This document shows positions 23,631-31,165 of a DNA stretch of 48,641 bases, piece after piece. The translations under genes and the position numbers were made by a program. The stretch spans positions 1 through 48,641 of the forward strand of contig JBATRZ010000022.1 of assembly GCA_049292975.1 (NCBI GenBank). The letters are read 5' to 3'. Positions within the stretch are counted from its first letter, which is position 1. Every line of letters starts with the position of its first letter. The stretch comes from JBGSWE01 sp049292975 (lineage in GTDB: Bacteria > Patescibacteriota > Saccharimonadia > Saccharimonadales > JACDBH01). The notes beneath the pieces are model-generated. The model searched no databases. It was not told the origin of the DNA and saw only the letters and a list, made by a program, of their open reading frames with translations.

Positions 23631-24476
23631 ATGATACATGCCAAAATAAAAAACTGGCTGACCCTAAAACGCTGCCTGTCGCTTCTACTCCTGACCGGTT
23701 TGGTCACCATGAAGCTGACCGGCGTGCTATACGCGCAAAGCGTTACCCAAGGTTATGGTACAGATGAAGCCCTGCAGAAGGGCATGATCGTCGGCCTCAA
23801 AGAAGACGACACCGCAAAAGTTACCCCCATCAACGTCGATCAGATCGACCGCATGCTTGGTATCGTGGTAGATGCCAATGATTCGCCGATAACCATCTCA
23901 GGCGAGCAAGAAAAGGTCTTCGTAGCGACGGTGGGCCGCTATGATGTCTTGGTCAGCAACCAGCAGGGCGAAATCAAGCAGGGTGATTACATTACCGTCT
24001 CGGCCCTGAACGGTATCGGCATGCTTGCCGGCTTCGAGCAAAGCGAGATAGTCGGCCGTGCCACCAGCAGTTTCAACGGCCGCGATAATGTCATCAGCAC
24101 CAGTTTGCTGAAGGATACAAACGGTAACGAACAAAAGGTCAGTATAGGCCGGGTCGGAGTAGATATTGCTATCAGCAAGAACCCGCTGGCCAAGAGCGCC
24201 GCTGTCACCCCTGAGTGGCTGGGCAAAATCGGCCAGGCCATTGCCGGCAAGTCGCTTAGCCCGGCCCGCGTTTACATCTCTGCTGCTATCTTTGTCATCG
24301 GCGCTTTTATTGCTGGCGCTATCCTGTACGCCGGTATCCGCAGCAGCATTATCGCCATCGGCCGCAACCCGCTAAGCAAAAAGAGCATCTTGCGCGGCTT
24401 GTTACAAGTGATATTCACCAGCTTAATCGTTTTCATTATTAGTGTGTTTGGGGTATATTTATTACTAAAAGCTTGA
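23631..24476 (+). CDS. Membrane protein in the c-subunit position of the F1 operon
   Basis: 281 residues. A signal-type helix (about 17-36, ending VLYAQ) precedes an extracytoplasmic beta-rich domain with VATVGRYDVLVSNQQGEIKQ and GDYITVSALNGIGMLAGFE, a pattern seen in CPR surface proteins. The last 65 residues form two hydrophobic helices (about 218-240 and 257-279) joined by GRNPLSKK. The first helix is rich in Gly/Ala and the loop R-N-P recalls the R-Q-P loop of F-type c subunits, but the second helix has no Asp or Glu. It precedes the b-like gene, where atpE usually stands. A c-like origin is inference; an unrelated membrane anchor is the alternative. Confidence 0.6.
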   Translation: MIHAKIKNWLTLKRCLSLLLLTGLVTMKLTGVLYAQSVTQGYGTDEALQKGMIVGLKEDDTAKVTPINVDQIDRMLGIVVDANDSPITISGEQEKVFVATVGRYDVLVSNQQGEIKQGDYITVSALNGIGMLAGFEQSEIVGRATSSFNGRDNVISTSLLKDTNGNEQKVSIGRVGVDIAISKNPLAKSAAVTPEWLGKIGQAIAGKSLSPARVYISAAIFVIGAFIAGAILYAGIRSSIIAIGRNPLSKKSILRGLLQVIFTSLIVFIISVFGVYLLLKA

Positions 24477-24505
24477 GCTTTAAAAAGGGTGGGTAAGTAA
24501 ACGCT

Positions 24506-25141
24506 ATGAACATTTGGGGGTTGGGACTGGTCATAGGGGCGCTGGCGGCGTCCGCGTTTGCATTTCTGTGGGTCGCCATCCGTCTGGGCAGTAATCCGCC
24601 CGGCGGCAAGGGCAAATCGGCCGCTGATAAGCGTAATACCACCTTAGAGGCGGTAGACACCGATACCGAGAGTATCTTCAACGATGAATTTCGCGAAGAG
24701 CTGCGCAACCGCGGCCGCCTGCATTTCGAGAAGATCATCGGCGAGAACGCCATGTTCCTGCAGCAAGACCTGCGTTTGACCACAAGCCAGATCAACGAAT
24801 ACATGAAGCAGGAGATTACCAAGACCCTGCAGGAAGAGTTTGCCAAGTATGAGCAGTCCATCGATGATGCCAAGCGGCAGGCCATGGACGCCATGCAAAA
24901 GACCCAGATTGCCCTGGAAGAAGAGCGCCAGATCCTGCGCGAGAAATTAAATGAAGAAGTCGATGCCCAGCGCGAGCGCCTCATAAAACGCTTCGAGGAA
25001 AACATGGGCGAGATAGTGAACCATTATGTGCTTGATGCTATTGGTAACGAGATTGACCTAAGCGATCAGCTGGAGTATATCCTAGGCGAATTGCAAGCCA
25101 ACAAGGACACCATTGTGGAGGACATCCGGAGTGGCGCCTAA
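24506..25141 (+). CDS. atpF: F-type ATPase b-subunit-like protein
   Basis: A 211-residue protein: one N-terminal membrane helix (WGLGLVIGALAASAFAFLWV) and a long charged coiled coil (about 50-180, for example EEERQILREKLNEEVDAQRE), the layout of the peripheral-stalk b subunit. It lies directly before the delta, alpha, gamma, beta and epsilon genes. It is longer than E. coli b (156) and has no clear sequence match to it, so assignment is by shape and place. AAGGGTGGG precedes ATG 24506. Confidence 0.7.
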   Translation: MNIWGLGLVIGALAASAFAFLWVAIRLGSNPPGGKGKSAADKRNTTLEAVDTDTESIFNDEFREELRNRGRLHFEKIIGENAMFLQQDLRLTTSQINEYMKQEITKTLQEEFAKYEQSIDDAKRQAMDAMQKTQIALEEERQILREKLNEEVDAQRERLIKRFEENMGEIVNHYVLDAIGNEIDLSDQLEYILGELQANKDTIVEDIRSGA

Positions 25142-25835
25142 AAAAGAACGCGGCCATGAGCCGGTTGCGGCTCACACCGTACATAACCGTACGCAGGCCA
25201 CTGCTAAGCTGCAGCAAGTCGCAGCGCCGGCTGTTGCCAGCGCTTCCCAAACAGAGGCTCCCGCAGCGCCCAGGCGGGCCGGCGAGTTGTTGTTGCCGAC
25301 CACGCTGATTTCGCGCGGCGATCTAGGCAAGTGCCTGCGCGAAGTAGAGCAAATCAATGATTATTTCCACCAATCAGGCCTGCGCGGCAGCAAAGACCAG
25401 CCCTTGCCCACGCTAGGACATACGCTGGAGAGCTTGGCTCAGGCCAATGGCCTTAATCTTATCCATGCCGAAGACCGTGACGAGCTTATAAGGTTCCTGA
25501 CCCGTCTCAAGGCCAAGGCGCCGTCAGTATTCATGAGTTTTCCATCTGAAGCCAGCGATGATTTTATCGCAAAACTGCTGGATTGGTTCAGGGCCGAGGT
25601 GCATCCCTATGTGCTGCTAAATGCCGGATTGCAGCCTGAACTGGCTGCCGGCTGCACCCTGCGCACCACCAACAAATTTTTTGACTTTAGCTTCCGCAAC
25701 CGCCTTGAGAGGAGTAAGCAGAAGCTGGTCGAGGCCTTGATAGCCCTGGATAAAGCCGCTGATAAGACCGTGGTCGCAGACGCAACCGCCACCAACCAGC
25801 CTGGTGCGCTCGCCGAAGGAGATACTAGTGTCTAA
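25131..25835 (+). CDS. atpH: F-type ATPase delta-subunit-like protein
   Basis: A 234-residue protein. The first 60 residues are Ala/Pro/Gln-rich and unusual; the rest resembles the delta/OSCP stalk subunit, above all the C-terminal block PELAAGCTLRTTNKFFDFSF followed by RNRLERSKQKL, which matches the usual G-G-x-x-I-R-x-G-D-x-x-x-D-x-S-x-x-x-x-L pattern. GTG 25131 is preceded by GGAGGA and overlaps the end of the b gene by 11 bp. Delta links F1 to the b stalk. Confidence 0.75.
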   Translation: MAPKKERGHEPVAAHTVHNRTQATAKLQQVAAPAVASASQTEAPAAPRRAGELLLPTTLISRGDLGKCLREVEQINDYFHQSGLRGSKDQPLPTLGHTLESLAQANGLNLIHAEDRDELIRFLTRLKAKAPSVFMSFPSEASDDFIAKLLDWFRAEVHPYVLLNAGLQPELAAGCTLRTTNKFFDFSFRNRLERSKQKLVEALIALDKAADKTVVADATATNQPGALAEGDTSV

Positions 25836-27519
25836 AGAAGGCAGCAACCTGCACTTCCAGAAGCTTGTAGAAGCCGGCAATCCTGTCGGTGAAGTTGTGG
25901 GCGTAAACCAGTTCATAGTTATGGTTAAAGGCCTGCAGCCTGCGAACGCCCATGCTATCGTTATGTTCGAAGACGGCTCCAAGGGCTTTATCAACCATGT
26001 GCTGGAAGATGCCGTACTGGTGCTACACCTAGGTTCAGAAAAGCTGCGTGTCGGTACCGTAGCCGTCACCCAGTATGACAAGCTGGTAACCAAGGTGGGC
26101 AAAGGCTTCATAGGCCGCGTTGTCAATGTCATGGGCGAGCCGCTGGACGGCAAGGGGCCAATCGCTGCCGATGCCGTGTGGCCGGTCTTTAACCCCGCGC
26201 CGCCTATCTTCGAGCGCGAGCTGCTTGATCTGCAGCTGGAAACTGGCGTCATATCCATTGACGGCTTATTCCCGATAGTACGCGGCCAGCGCCTGGCTAT
26301 CCTGGGCGATAACAAGACCGGCAAGACCGCCGTCGCCACCCAGATTACCCTGAACCAAAAGAATACCGATATCATCACCGTTTATGTGCTTATCGGCAAA
26401 CGCCGCAGTGATATCGACGAGCTTTTGACCAGATTAAACGAAACTGACGCGCTAAAGAACACCATCGTGGTCGTATCCACTTTGTTCGAATCGCTAATCA
26501 TGACCTACCTGGCGCCGTATGTCGGCTGTGCTATGGCCGAATACCTATGGCAGTCATGCGATCAGGAGACCATGATTATCTACGACGACCTGACCAGCCA
26601 CGCCCAGGCCTACCGCGAAGTCGCTTTGCTCAGCAACGTCTCCCCGGGCCGCGATTCTTACCCTGGCGACATGTTCTACGCCCACTCAAGCCTGCTTGAG
26701 CGCGCCGGCAAACTAAAGCGCAACAACAAAACCCTAACCTGCCTGCCTATCGTATTGACGCCCAACAACGACATCACTGCCTACCTGCCCACCAACATTA
26801 TGTCCATCACCGATGGCCAGTGGATAATGGACCTGCAGGTTTTTCTAAGCGGCAACCGTCCGGCCGTATCAACGGGCCTTAGTGTTACCCGAGTCGGCGG
26901 TGTCGGCCAGAACAAGCGCCAGAAGGGCCAGACCGTAGCTGCCATGAAAGCCCTGGCTACCTATCGCCAAGCCGAGGAATACGCCCACTTCGGTTCCGAG
27001 CTTGCCCTTAGCGCCCACAAGGATCTGGCCCGCGGCAAGAGTATCCTGGAAGTCTTCAGCCAGCCGCCTACCGTTACCTATAACTTTATGGAACAGCAGT
27101 TGATGCTGGACATCATCCTTAACATGGATGACACTGCCCAGCTTGATGTCAAGAAGATGAAAGAAAATGTACGCGGTATGGCGGGCATGGTTAAACAAGA
27201 CAGCCAGTTCGATGGTATCCGTGACCAGCTGCAGGCCGCCAGCCTGCTAGACAGCACCCCGGCTGCCTTGGCGGGTCCTGCCGGCCCGACCGAACTATCC
27301 ACCGAGGGCGAGCAAGCCGCCAAACCTGGCGACGACGAAGCTGCTGCCAAGGCCGCGCTGGCAGAAGCCAGGAACAGCAAGCCGGCTGAAGAAGATGACA
27401 AGATAGCCAAATCAATAGACGTAGACAAAGCCGGCACTATGACCGAGGTGCCGGAAAAGGAAGCCAAGAAAGAAGACATCAGTGAAGCAGCCAAAGAAAA
27501 AGAAGAGGCTAAAAAGTAA
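25828..27519 (+). CDS. atpA: F1-ATPase alpha-subunit-like protein
   Basis: 563 residues. The P-loop is GDNKTGKT (160-167) where standard alpha has GDRQTGKT. IIYDDLTSHAQAYREVALL, SYPGDMFYAHSSLLERAGKL, SITDGQW and the arginine finger GLSVTRVGGVGQNKRQKGQT (Arg355) are conserved, so it should complete the catalytic sites of beta. The last 70 residues form a low-complexity Ala/Glu/Lys tail not found in normal alpha (about 505 residues in total). GTG 25828 has AAGGAGAT 4 nt upstream and overlaps the delta stop. The stop codon overlaps ATG of an ORF in the following palindrome (TAATG). Confidence 0.9.
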   Translation: MSKEGSNLHFQKLVEAGNPVGEVVGVNQFIVMVKGLQPANAHAIVMFEDGSKGFINHVLEDAVLVLHLGSEKLRVGTVAVTQYDKLVTKVGKGFIGRVVNVMGEPLDGKGPIAADAVWPVFNPAPPIFERELLDLQLETGVISIDGLFPIVRGQRLAILGDNKTGKTAVATQITLNQKNTDIITVYVLIGKRRSDIDELLTRLNETDALKNTIVVVSTLFESLIMTYLAPYVGCAMAEYLWQSCDQETMIIYDDLTSHAQAYREVALLSNVSPGRDSYPGDMFYAHSSLLERAGKLKRNNKTLTCLPIVLTPNNDITAYLPTNIMSITDGQWIMDLQVFLSGNRPAVSTGLSVTRVGGVGQNKRQKGQTVAAMKALATYRQAEEYAHFGSELALSAHKDLARGKSILEVFSQPPTVTYNFMEQQLMLDIILNMDDTAQLDVKKMKENVRGMAGMVKQDSQFDGIRDQLQAASLLDSTPAALAGPAGPTELSTEGEQAAKPGDDEAAAKAALAEARNSKPAEEDDKIAKSIDVDKAGTMTEVPEKEAKKEDISEAAKEKEEAKK

Positions 27520-27520
27520 T

Positions 27521-27709
27521 GATTTTAGCCTCAATGCACCCTGCGCTTAGCCAAGTTTCGTTGCGGACACGCGGAACGCAAGCAGGCTGTATCTTAAAAC
27601 CGCTTGCGCGTACCGCAAGTGTCCAAGCCGGAAATTGGCAAGAGGCAGGCAGATTGCCGGCTCTGCCGGTAAGCAGGCATGCCGGCGCAGGTTGCATGGA
27701 GGCAAAATC
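27521..27709 (+). repeat. Nested palindrome hiding the atpG ribosome-binding site
   Basis: The left arm (27521-27546, GATTTTAGCCTCAATG...) pairs with 27685-27709 over 23 bp with one bulge and two mismatches. The right arm contains GGAGG (27698-27702), the Shine-Dalgarno of atpG at 27710. Inside, GGACAC (27565) pairs with GTGTCC (27619) and CGCAAGC (27577) with GCTTGCG (27602). A 64-codon ORF (27519-27713) fits exactly, overlapping the atpA stop as TAATG and the atpG start as ATGA. The element may lower gamma synthesis or couple it to alpha translation. Confidence 0.7.
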
Positions 27710-28603
27710 ATGAGGCGGCCGCAGGAAATTGCCAAAGACGTCGATACCATGAGCACCATGGTTAATCTGACAAGCGTGTTTGAATCATTGGCCAGCATGC
27801 GGATTTCGCAGATTAAGGGCAAGGTGCAGCAATCCGAGGTGTTTTTTGGCGAGCTGTGGCACATTTACCGCCAGCTTCGCGTGGATCAGACATTTCGCTT
27901 TGGCCGCGGCGAGCACGCCAAAGCCGGCAAAAAGGAGCTGCGCATTTTAATCACCGCCGAGGGCGGTTTTTCGGGTGATATCGACCAGCGCCTTATCCGT
28001 CTGGCCCTGGAAGGCTATGATCGTGACCAGCATGATATTATCATCATCGGCCACCACGGTGCCGTCCAGCTGGCCCAGGCCGGCATAGATTTTAAGAAGT
28101 ATTTTAAGCTGCCCAAAGCCGATGAGGATATCAACGTCGAGCCGATAACCGAAGAAGCCGGACAGTACGAGAATACCATCGCCTATTACCAGAGCTACGA
28201 GTCGCTGACTGTCCAGAACGTTAAGCAGATGAATATCAGCAAGGCGCTGCAGGAACATGGCGAGGCAACCATGGAACAGATGCTCGAGGGGGATGTCATT
28301 AATGAAGAGACCTATATCTTCGAGCCCAGCACCTACGAAGTAGTCGAGCACCTTGAGCGTTCCATGACCAGCATCATCCTGGCCCAGATAATCCTGGAAT
28401 CCAAGCTGGCCCAGTACGCCAGCCGGTTTAAGGCCATGACTGCCGCTCACGAACGCGCCGATGAGTCACTGGCCGAATACAAGATGATGTATAACCGCAG
28501 CAAGCGCGCTATCAAGGATGCACGCCTCAAAGAGATCGTAGTTGGTATGCGTAAAGTAAAAGCGTCTAGAGAAGCAAAGGCGAGGGCGGCGGCATCAGCA
28601 TGA
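27710..28603 (+). CDS. atpG: F1-ATPase gamma-subunit-like protein
   Basis: 297 residues, the central rotor shaft. The N-terminal helix carries RISQIKGKVQQSE, the central domain TAEGGFSGDIDQRL matches the GLCGG(L)N block of gamma, and the C-terminal helix has the hallmark ESKLAQYASRFKAMTAAHE. ATG 27710 is selected because GGAGG lies 7 nt upstream and the longer frame from 27635 has no such signal. The C-terminus has about 25 extra basic residues. The stop overlaps atpD (ATGA). Confidence 0.88.
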   Translation: MRRPQEIAKDVDTMSTMVNLTSVFESLASMRISQIKGKVQQSEVFFGELWHIYRQLRVDQTFRFGRGEHAKAGKKELRILITAEGGFSGDIDQRLIRLALEGYDRDQHDIIIIGHHGAVQLAQAGIDFKKYFKLPKADEDINVEPITEEAGQYENTIAYYQSYESLTVQNVKQMNISKALQEHGEATMEQMLEGDVINEETYIFEPSTYEVVEHLERSMTSIILAQIILESKLAQYASRFKAMTAAHERADESLAEYKMMYNRSKRAIKDARLKEIVVGMRKVKASREAKARAAASA

Positions 28604-29925
28604 GTGAAGTGAATTTATCCAAAGGCATCGTCAAGGTCATCCAGGATCTTGTTATCTATGTCGAGTTTGACGAGCAGCTACCGGCAATCGGCGAAATCCT
28701 GATTGTCGAAGCCAGCGACAAGCAGGCGCCGCTGCTAGTAGACAATATCAAGACCGACGGTACGGTTATCTGCCTTAACATCATGTCCGACCGCAGTATC
28801 AAAAAGGGCATGGAAGCCTCGCGGACTGGCCACGGCATCCAGGTGCCCACCGGTGACGCTATTATCGGCCGCGTGCTTGACTTTATGGGTAACCCGCTGG
28901 ACGGCGGTGAGCCTATCGCCCAGAACGTACCGCGTAAAGATATTTTCCATGTCGAAAACAAGTCTACCAAGTTCGAGGCCCTGAAGCCCGAGATACTGGA
29001 AACAGGCATCAAGGTACTAGACTTTTTCACACCGTTCGTAAAAGGCCGTAAGATTGGCGTTATCGGCGGTGCCGGTGTGGGCAAGACGGTGCTGACAACC
29101 GAAATCATCCATAATGTCGCCAAAAACAGCGGCGTCTTGTCATTCTTTGCCGGTGTCGGCGAGCGTATCCGCGAAGGCCATGAATTGTACGAGACACTCA
29201 AAGATTCGGAGCTGCTGGAATCCACCGGCATGTTCTTTGGGCAGATGAATGAGAACCCGGTTCAGCGCGCCCTGATTGCGATAAGCGCCACTGCCGCGCT
29301 GGAGTATTTCCGCGACGAGATGAAGAAGGACGTGCTGTTCTTTGCGGATAACATGTACCGTTATGTCCAGGCTCGCAACGAGCTGTCTACCATTATGGAG
29401 CAGATTCCGGCCGAAGGCGGTTACGAGGCTACCATCTTTTCTGACATCAAAACCCTGCAGGACCGCTTAAGCTCGAATGAGAACGGATCAATCACCGCCG
29501 TCCAGACCATTTATGTGCCGGCCGATGACCTAAGCGACCCTGCCGTACAGATGATCCAGCACGAGCTGGATAGTACCTTGGTATTAAGCCGTAAAGTTGC
29601 CGAGCAGGGTATCCGCCCGGCCGTAGACCTCACCAAGACCAGCTCCAGCCTGCTTACGCCCGAGGTTGTCGGCGAGCGCCACTATTTACTCAGCGTGCAG
29701 GTCCAGGCGCTGCTGCAGAAGTACGAATCGCTCAAGGGCATCATTGCCATCATTGGCGAAAACGAACTGTCACCAGAAGACCGCAGTGACTTTGCCAAGG
29801 CCAAGGCCCTGGTACAGTACTTCACCCAGCATATGTTCGTGACCGAAAAGATGCTGGGCGTGCCCGGCGAATACGTTAAAAGAGACGATATGTTAAACGG
29901 TGTTGAAGAAATCATCCTTGGCTAA
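28600..29925 (+). CDS. atpD: F1-ATPase beta-subunit-like protein (catalytic)
   Basis: 441 residues, shorter than usual (about 460-480). The P-loop GGAGVGKT (156-163), the catalytic Glu in GVGERIREG (Glu188), DNMYRYVQARNE and the C-terminal GENELSPED, which corresponds to DELSEED, are present, so ATP hydrolysis is expected. Divergent points: the usual GSEVSALLGR-x-PSAVGYQPTL loop reads RNELSTIMEQIPAEGGYEAT, and ELSPED replaces ELSEED. This is an F1 beta distinct from the standard bacterial one. It starts inside the gamma stop (ATGA). Confidence 0.92.
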   Translation: MSEVNLSKGIVKVIQDLVIYVEFDEQLPAIGEILIVEASDKQAPLLVDNIKTDGTVICLNIMSDRSIKKGMEASRTGHGIQVPTGDAIIGRVLDFMGNPLDGGEPIAQNVPRKDIFHVENKSTKFEALKPEILETGIKVLDFFTPFVKGRKIGVIGGAGVGKTVLTTEIIHNVAKNSGVLSFFAGVGERIREGHELYETLKDSELLESTGMFFGQMNENPVQRALIAISATAALEYFRDEMKKDVLFFADNMYRYVQARNELSTIMEQIPAEGGYEATIFSDIKTLQDRLSSNENGSITAVQTIYVPADDLSDPAVQMIQHELDSTLVLSRKVAEQGIRPAVDLTKTSSSLLTPEVVGERHYLLSVQVQALLQKYESLKGIIAIIGENELSPEDRSDFAKAKALVQYFTQHMFVTEKMLGVPGEYVKRDDMLNGVEEIILG

Positions 29926-30098
29926 ACATATGTACTTGGCGAATTACTTCGTTGCTGCCTCCGGTACTCCCTCACCGTATTTCAATACGGCTGATTCGCG
30001 GACTGCAGGCCAGAATCTTGGCTTTGCCGAGATTTGGATGCATCCATGCCGGTCCGTTCCTCATCAGCGCCTCGCACTTCATCCAAGTACAAATGTTT
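29924..30098 (+). repeat. Nested palindrome between atpD and atpC
   Basis: AAACATATGTACTTGG (29924-29939, overlapping the atpD stop) pairs with 30083-30098 in 15 of 16 positions. Inside are CCGTATT-TC-AATACGG (29975-29990) and a 12-bp CCAGAATCTTGGC/GCCGAGATTTGG hairpin near 30010-30036. The hairpin CCGTA-N-TCA-N-TACGG also occurs in the element at 38401. A 66-codon ORF (29930-30130) spans it and overlaps the atpC start. Confidence 0.7.
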
Positions 30099-30123
30099 CC
30101 AAAAAGGAAAGTAGCTACATGTC

Positions 30124-30432
30124 ATGGTAGGACTCAAGAAAAAGCCAGGCAAAGCAAAGCCCGAGGCATTAAAAGACGACAAGGGCAAACCGCTGATGCG
30201 GGTCAAAGTATACAGCCCGTTCAAAAATTATTTTGACGAACCCGCCTACAGCATTAGCGCCGAGAACCATACCGGCCCGTTTGATATCCTGCCGCGCCAC
30301 CACAACTTCATGACGCTTGTATCCGCTTGCGAGATGAAGATTATCGCGCCCACCGGTGACAAGACTATCCGCATCAACCGCGCGGTCATGCACGTCAAAG
30401 CTGATCAGGTCATCGTATTTTTAGATGTATAA
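30124..30432 (+). CDS. atpC: F1-ATPase epsilon-subunit-like protein
   Basis: A 102-residue protein holding only the N-terminal beta-sandwich of epsilon: VKVYSPFKNYFDEPAYSISA, GPFDILPRHHNFMTL and IRINRAVMHVKADQVIVFLDV. The C-terminal helical hairpin, which inhibits many F1 enzymes, is absent. About 22 Lys-rich residues precede the domain. No good Shine-Dalgarno is spaced properly, so translation may depend on the overlapping upstream ORF. It ends the operon; a copy of the structured RNA element follows. Confidence 0.82.
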   Translation: MVGLKKKPGKAKPEALKDDKGKPLMRVKVYSPFKNYFDEPAYSISAENHTGPFDILPRHHNFMTLVSACEMKIIAPTGDKTIRINRAVMHVKADQVIVFLDV

Positions 30433-30438
30433 CTAATG

Positions 30439-30659
30439 AGAAAACCATTCGCAGCCCCAGCCCGATTATCACCGGGTGGGTCTCTCTGTATAGGTTTTCT
30501 ATAGCTTCAGGCCAGCAATGGCCTATTTATGAAATACCATTCCTGGCTTCGGCATATAATCTTCGCTTTTCGCTCGATTCTCATCGCTCCGGGCAAGCAA
30601 GCTTGCTCGGGCTGCTCTTTCCAAAAAAGCGGATACAAATAAAACCGGAGTGAATCCGG
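30439..30659 (+). ncRNA. Repeated structured RNA element, copy 2 (3' of atpC)
   Basis: It begins 6 nt after the stop. P1: AGAAAACC (30439-30446) with GGTTTTCT (30493-30500). P2: CCCA-bulged G-CCCG (30456-30464) with CGGG-TGGG (30473-30480). An 80-nt insertion follows. P3: CCGGGCAAGC with GCTTGCTCGG near 30588-30610. Then GCTCTTTCCAAAAAAGCGGA (30614-30633) and a CCGGA/TCCGG stem (30645-30659). Because the next gene here is on the opposite strand, the element belongs to the 3' end of atpC, not to a 5' leader. Confidence 0.7.
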
Positions 30660-30683
30660 ATTATATTGGTACTTATATCGAAC

Positions 30684-30713
30684 TTGACAAAAGCATAAGC
30701 TTTGTGATATAAT
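30684..30713 (+). promoter_or_regulatory. Consensus sigma-70-type promoter facing a convergent gene
   Basis: TTGACA (30684-30689) and TATAAT (30708-30713) with an 18-bp spacer are both perfect. It is the strongest promoter by consensus in the window. Transcription from about 30720 runs antisense through the 78-aa minus-strand gene and could continue to the surface-protein gene at 31155, giving a 5' leader of over 400 nt. Confidence 0.75.
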
Positions 30714-30729
30714 TAAATGATAGACCTAT

Positions 30730-30966
30730 TTATCCCACGAGAGATTCTAATCTGTTAGTGCGTTTATCGATATCGTTCACTTGATGGCTAAGGTCGGTTA
30801 CGGCAGCTTTAATAATCTTTACGTCTGCCTTCACTTCCTCTGCATCGCTTCTTAGGGCGGTATTGTCAGCCATAAGTTGCTTCATAGGGGCGACGGCTTC
30901 CTGGACGGCATCAAACTTAGAATTGATATCTTCTAGTAATACTTGCGTGTAATTGTCTTCACTCAT
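30730..30966 (-). CDS. Small coiled-coil protein (78 aa)
   Basis: A 78-residue helical protein with heptad-like repeats (LLEDINSKFDAVQEAVAPMK at the start, VTDLSHQVNDIDKRTNRLES at the end). Proteins with this DINSKFDAV pattern are common in Saccharibacteria; their role is unknown. ATG 30966 is preferred to the longer frame because a -10 TATACT lies 10 nt upstream on the minus strand, which would place transcription start just before it. A consensus promoter transcribes its 3' end in antisense. Confidence 0.65.
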   Translation of the reverse strand: MSEDNYTQVLLEDINSKFDAVQEAVAPMKQLMADNTALRSDAEEVKADVKIIKAAVTDLSHQVNDIDKRTNRLESLVG

Positions 30967-31060
30967 GGTCACTAAAAGTATACGCCCGGCAGGATTTTTA
31001 AACAGCTTGATTTGTACCATAAGTAGTTTCAAGGTATGATAACTCTTAAGTACAAGCGCT

Positions 31061-31165
31061 ATGAATCCCGTAGGAATCCAAGAAACGACCACCCTATTAC
31101 TGACGGTTGAAGTGCCGCAAGTTGTTCCGGACGCCTATGGACAAGGAAAGGTAAGTGGATTCTGA
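31061..31165 (+). CDS. Possible leader ORF (34 aa, starts MNPV)
   Basis: ATG 31061 opens a 34-codon ORF that ends inside the next gene (TGA 31163-31165). It starts with the same 11 nt (ATGAATCCCGT) as the pyk leader ORF. ATCCCGT (31065-31071) can pair with ACGGGAT (31165-31171), which covers the region of the downstream start codons. A TATGAT box lies 20 nt upstream. Confidence 0.35.
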   Translation: MNPVGIQETTTLLLTVEVPQVVPDAYGQGKVSGF

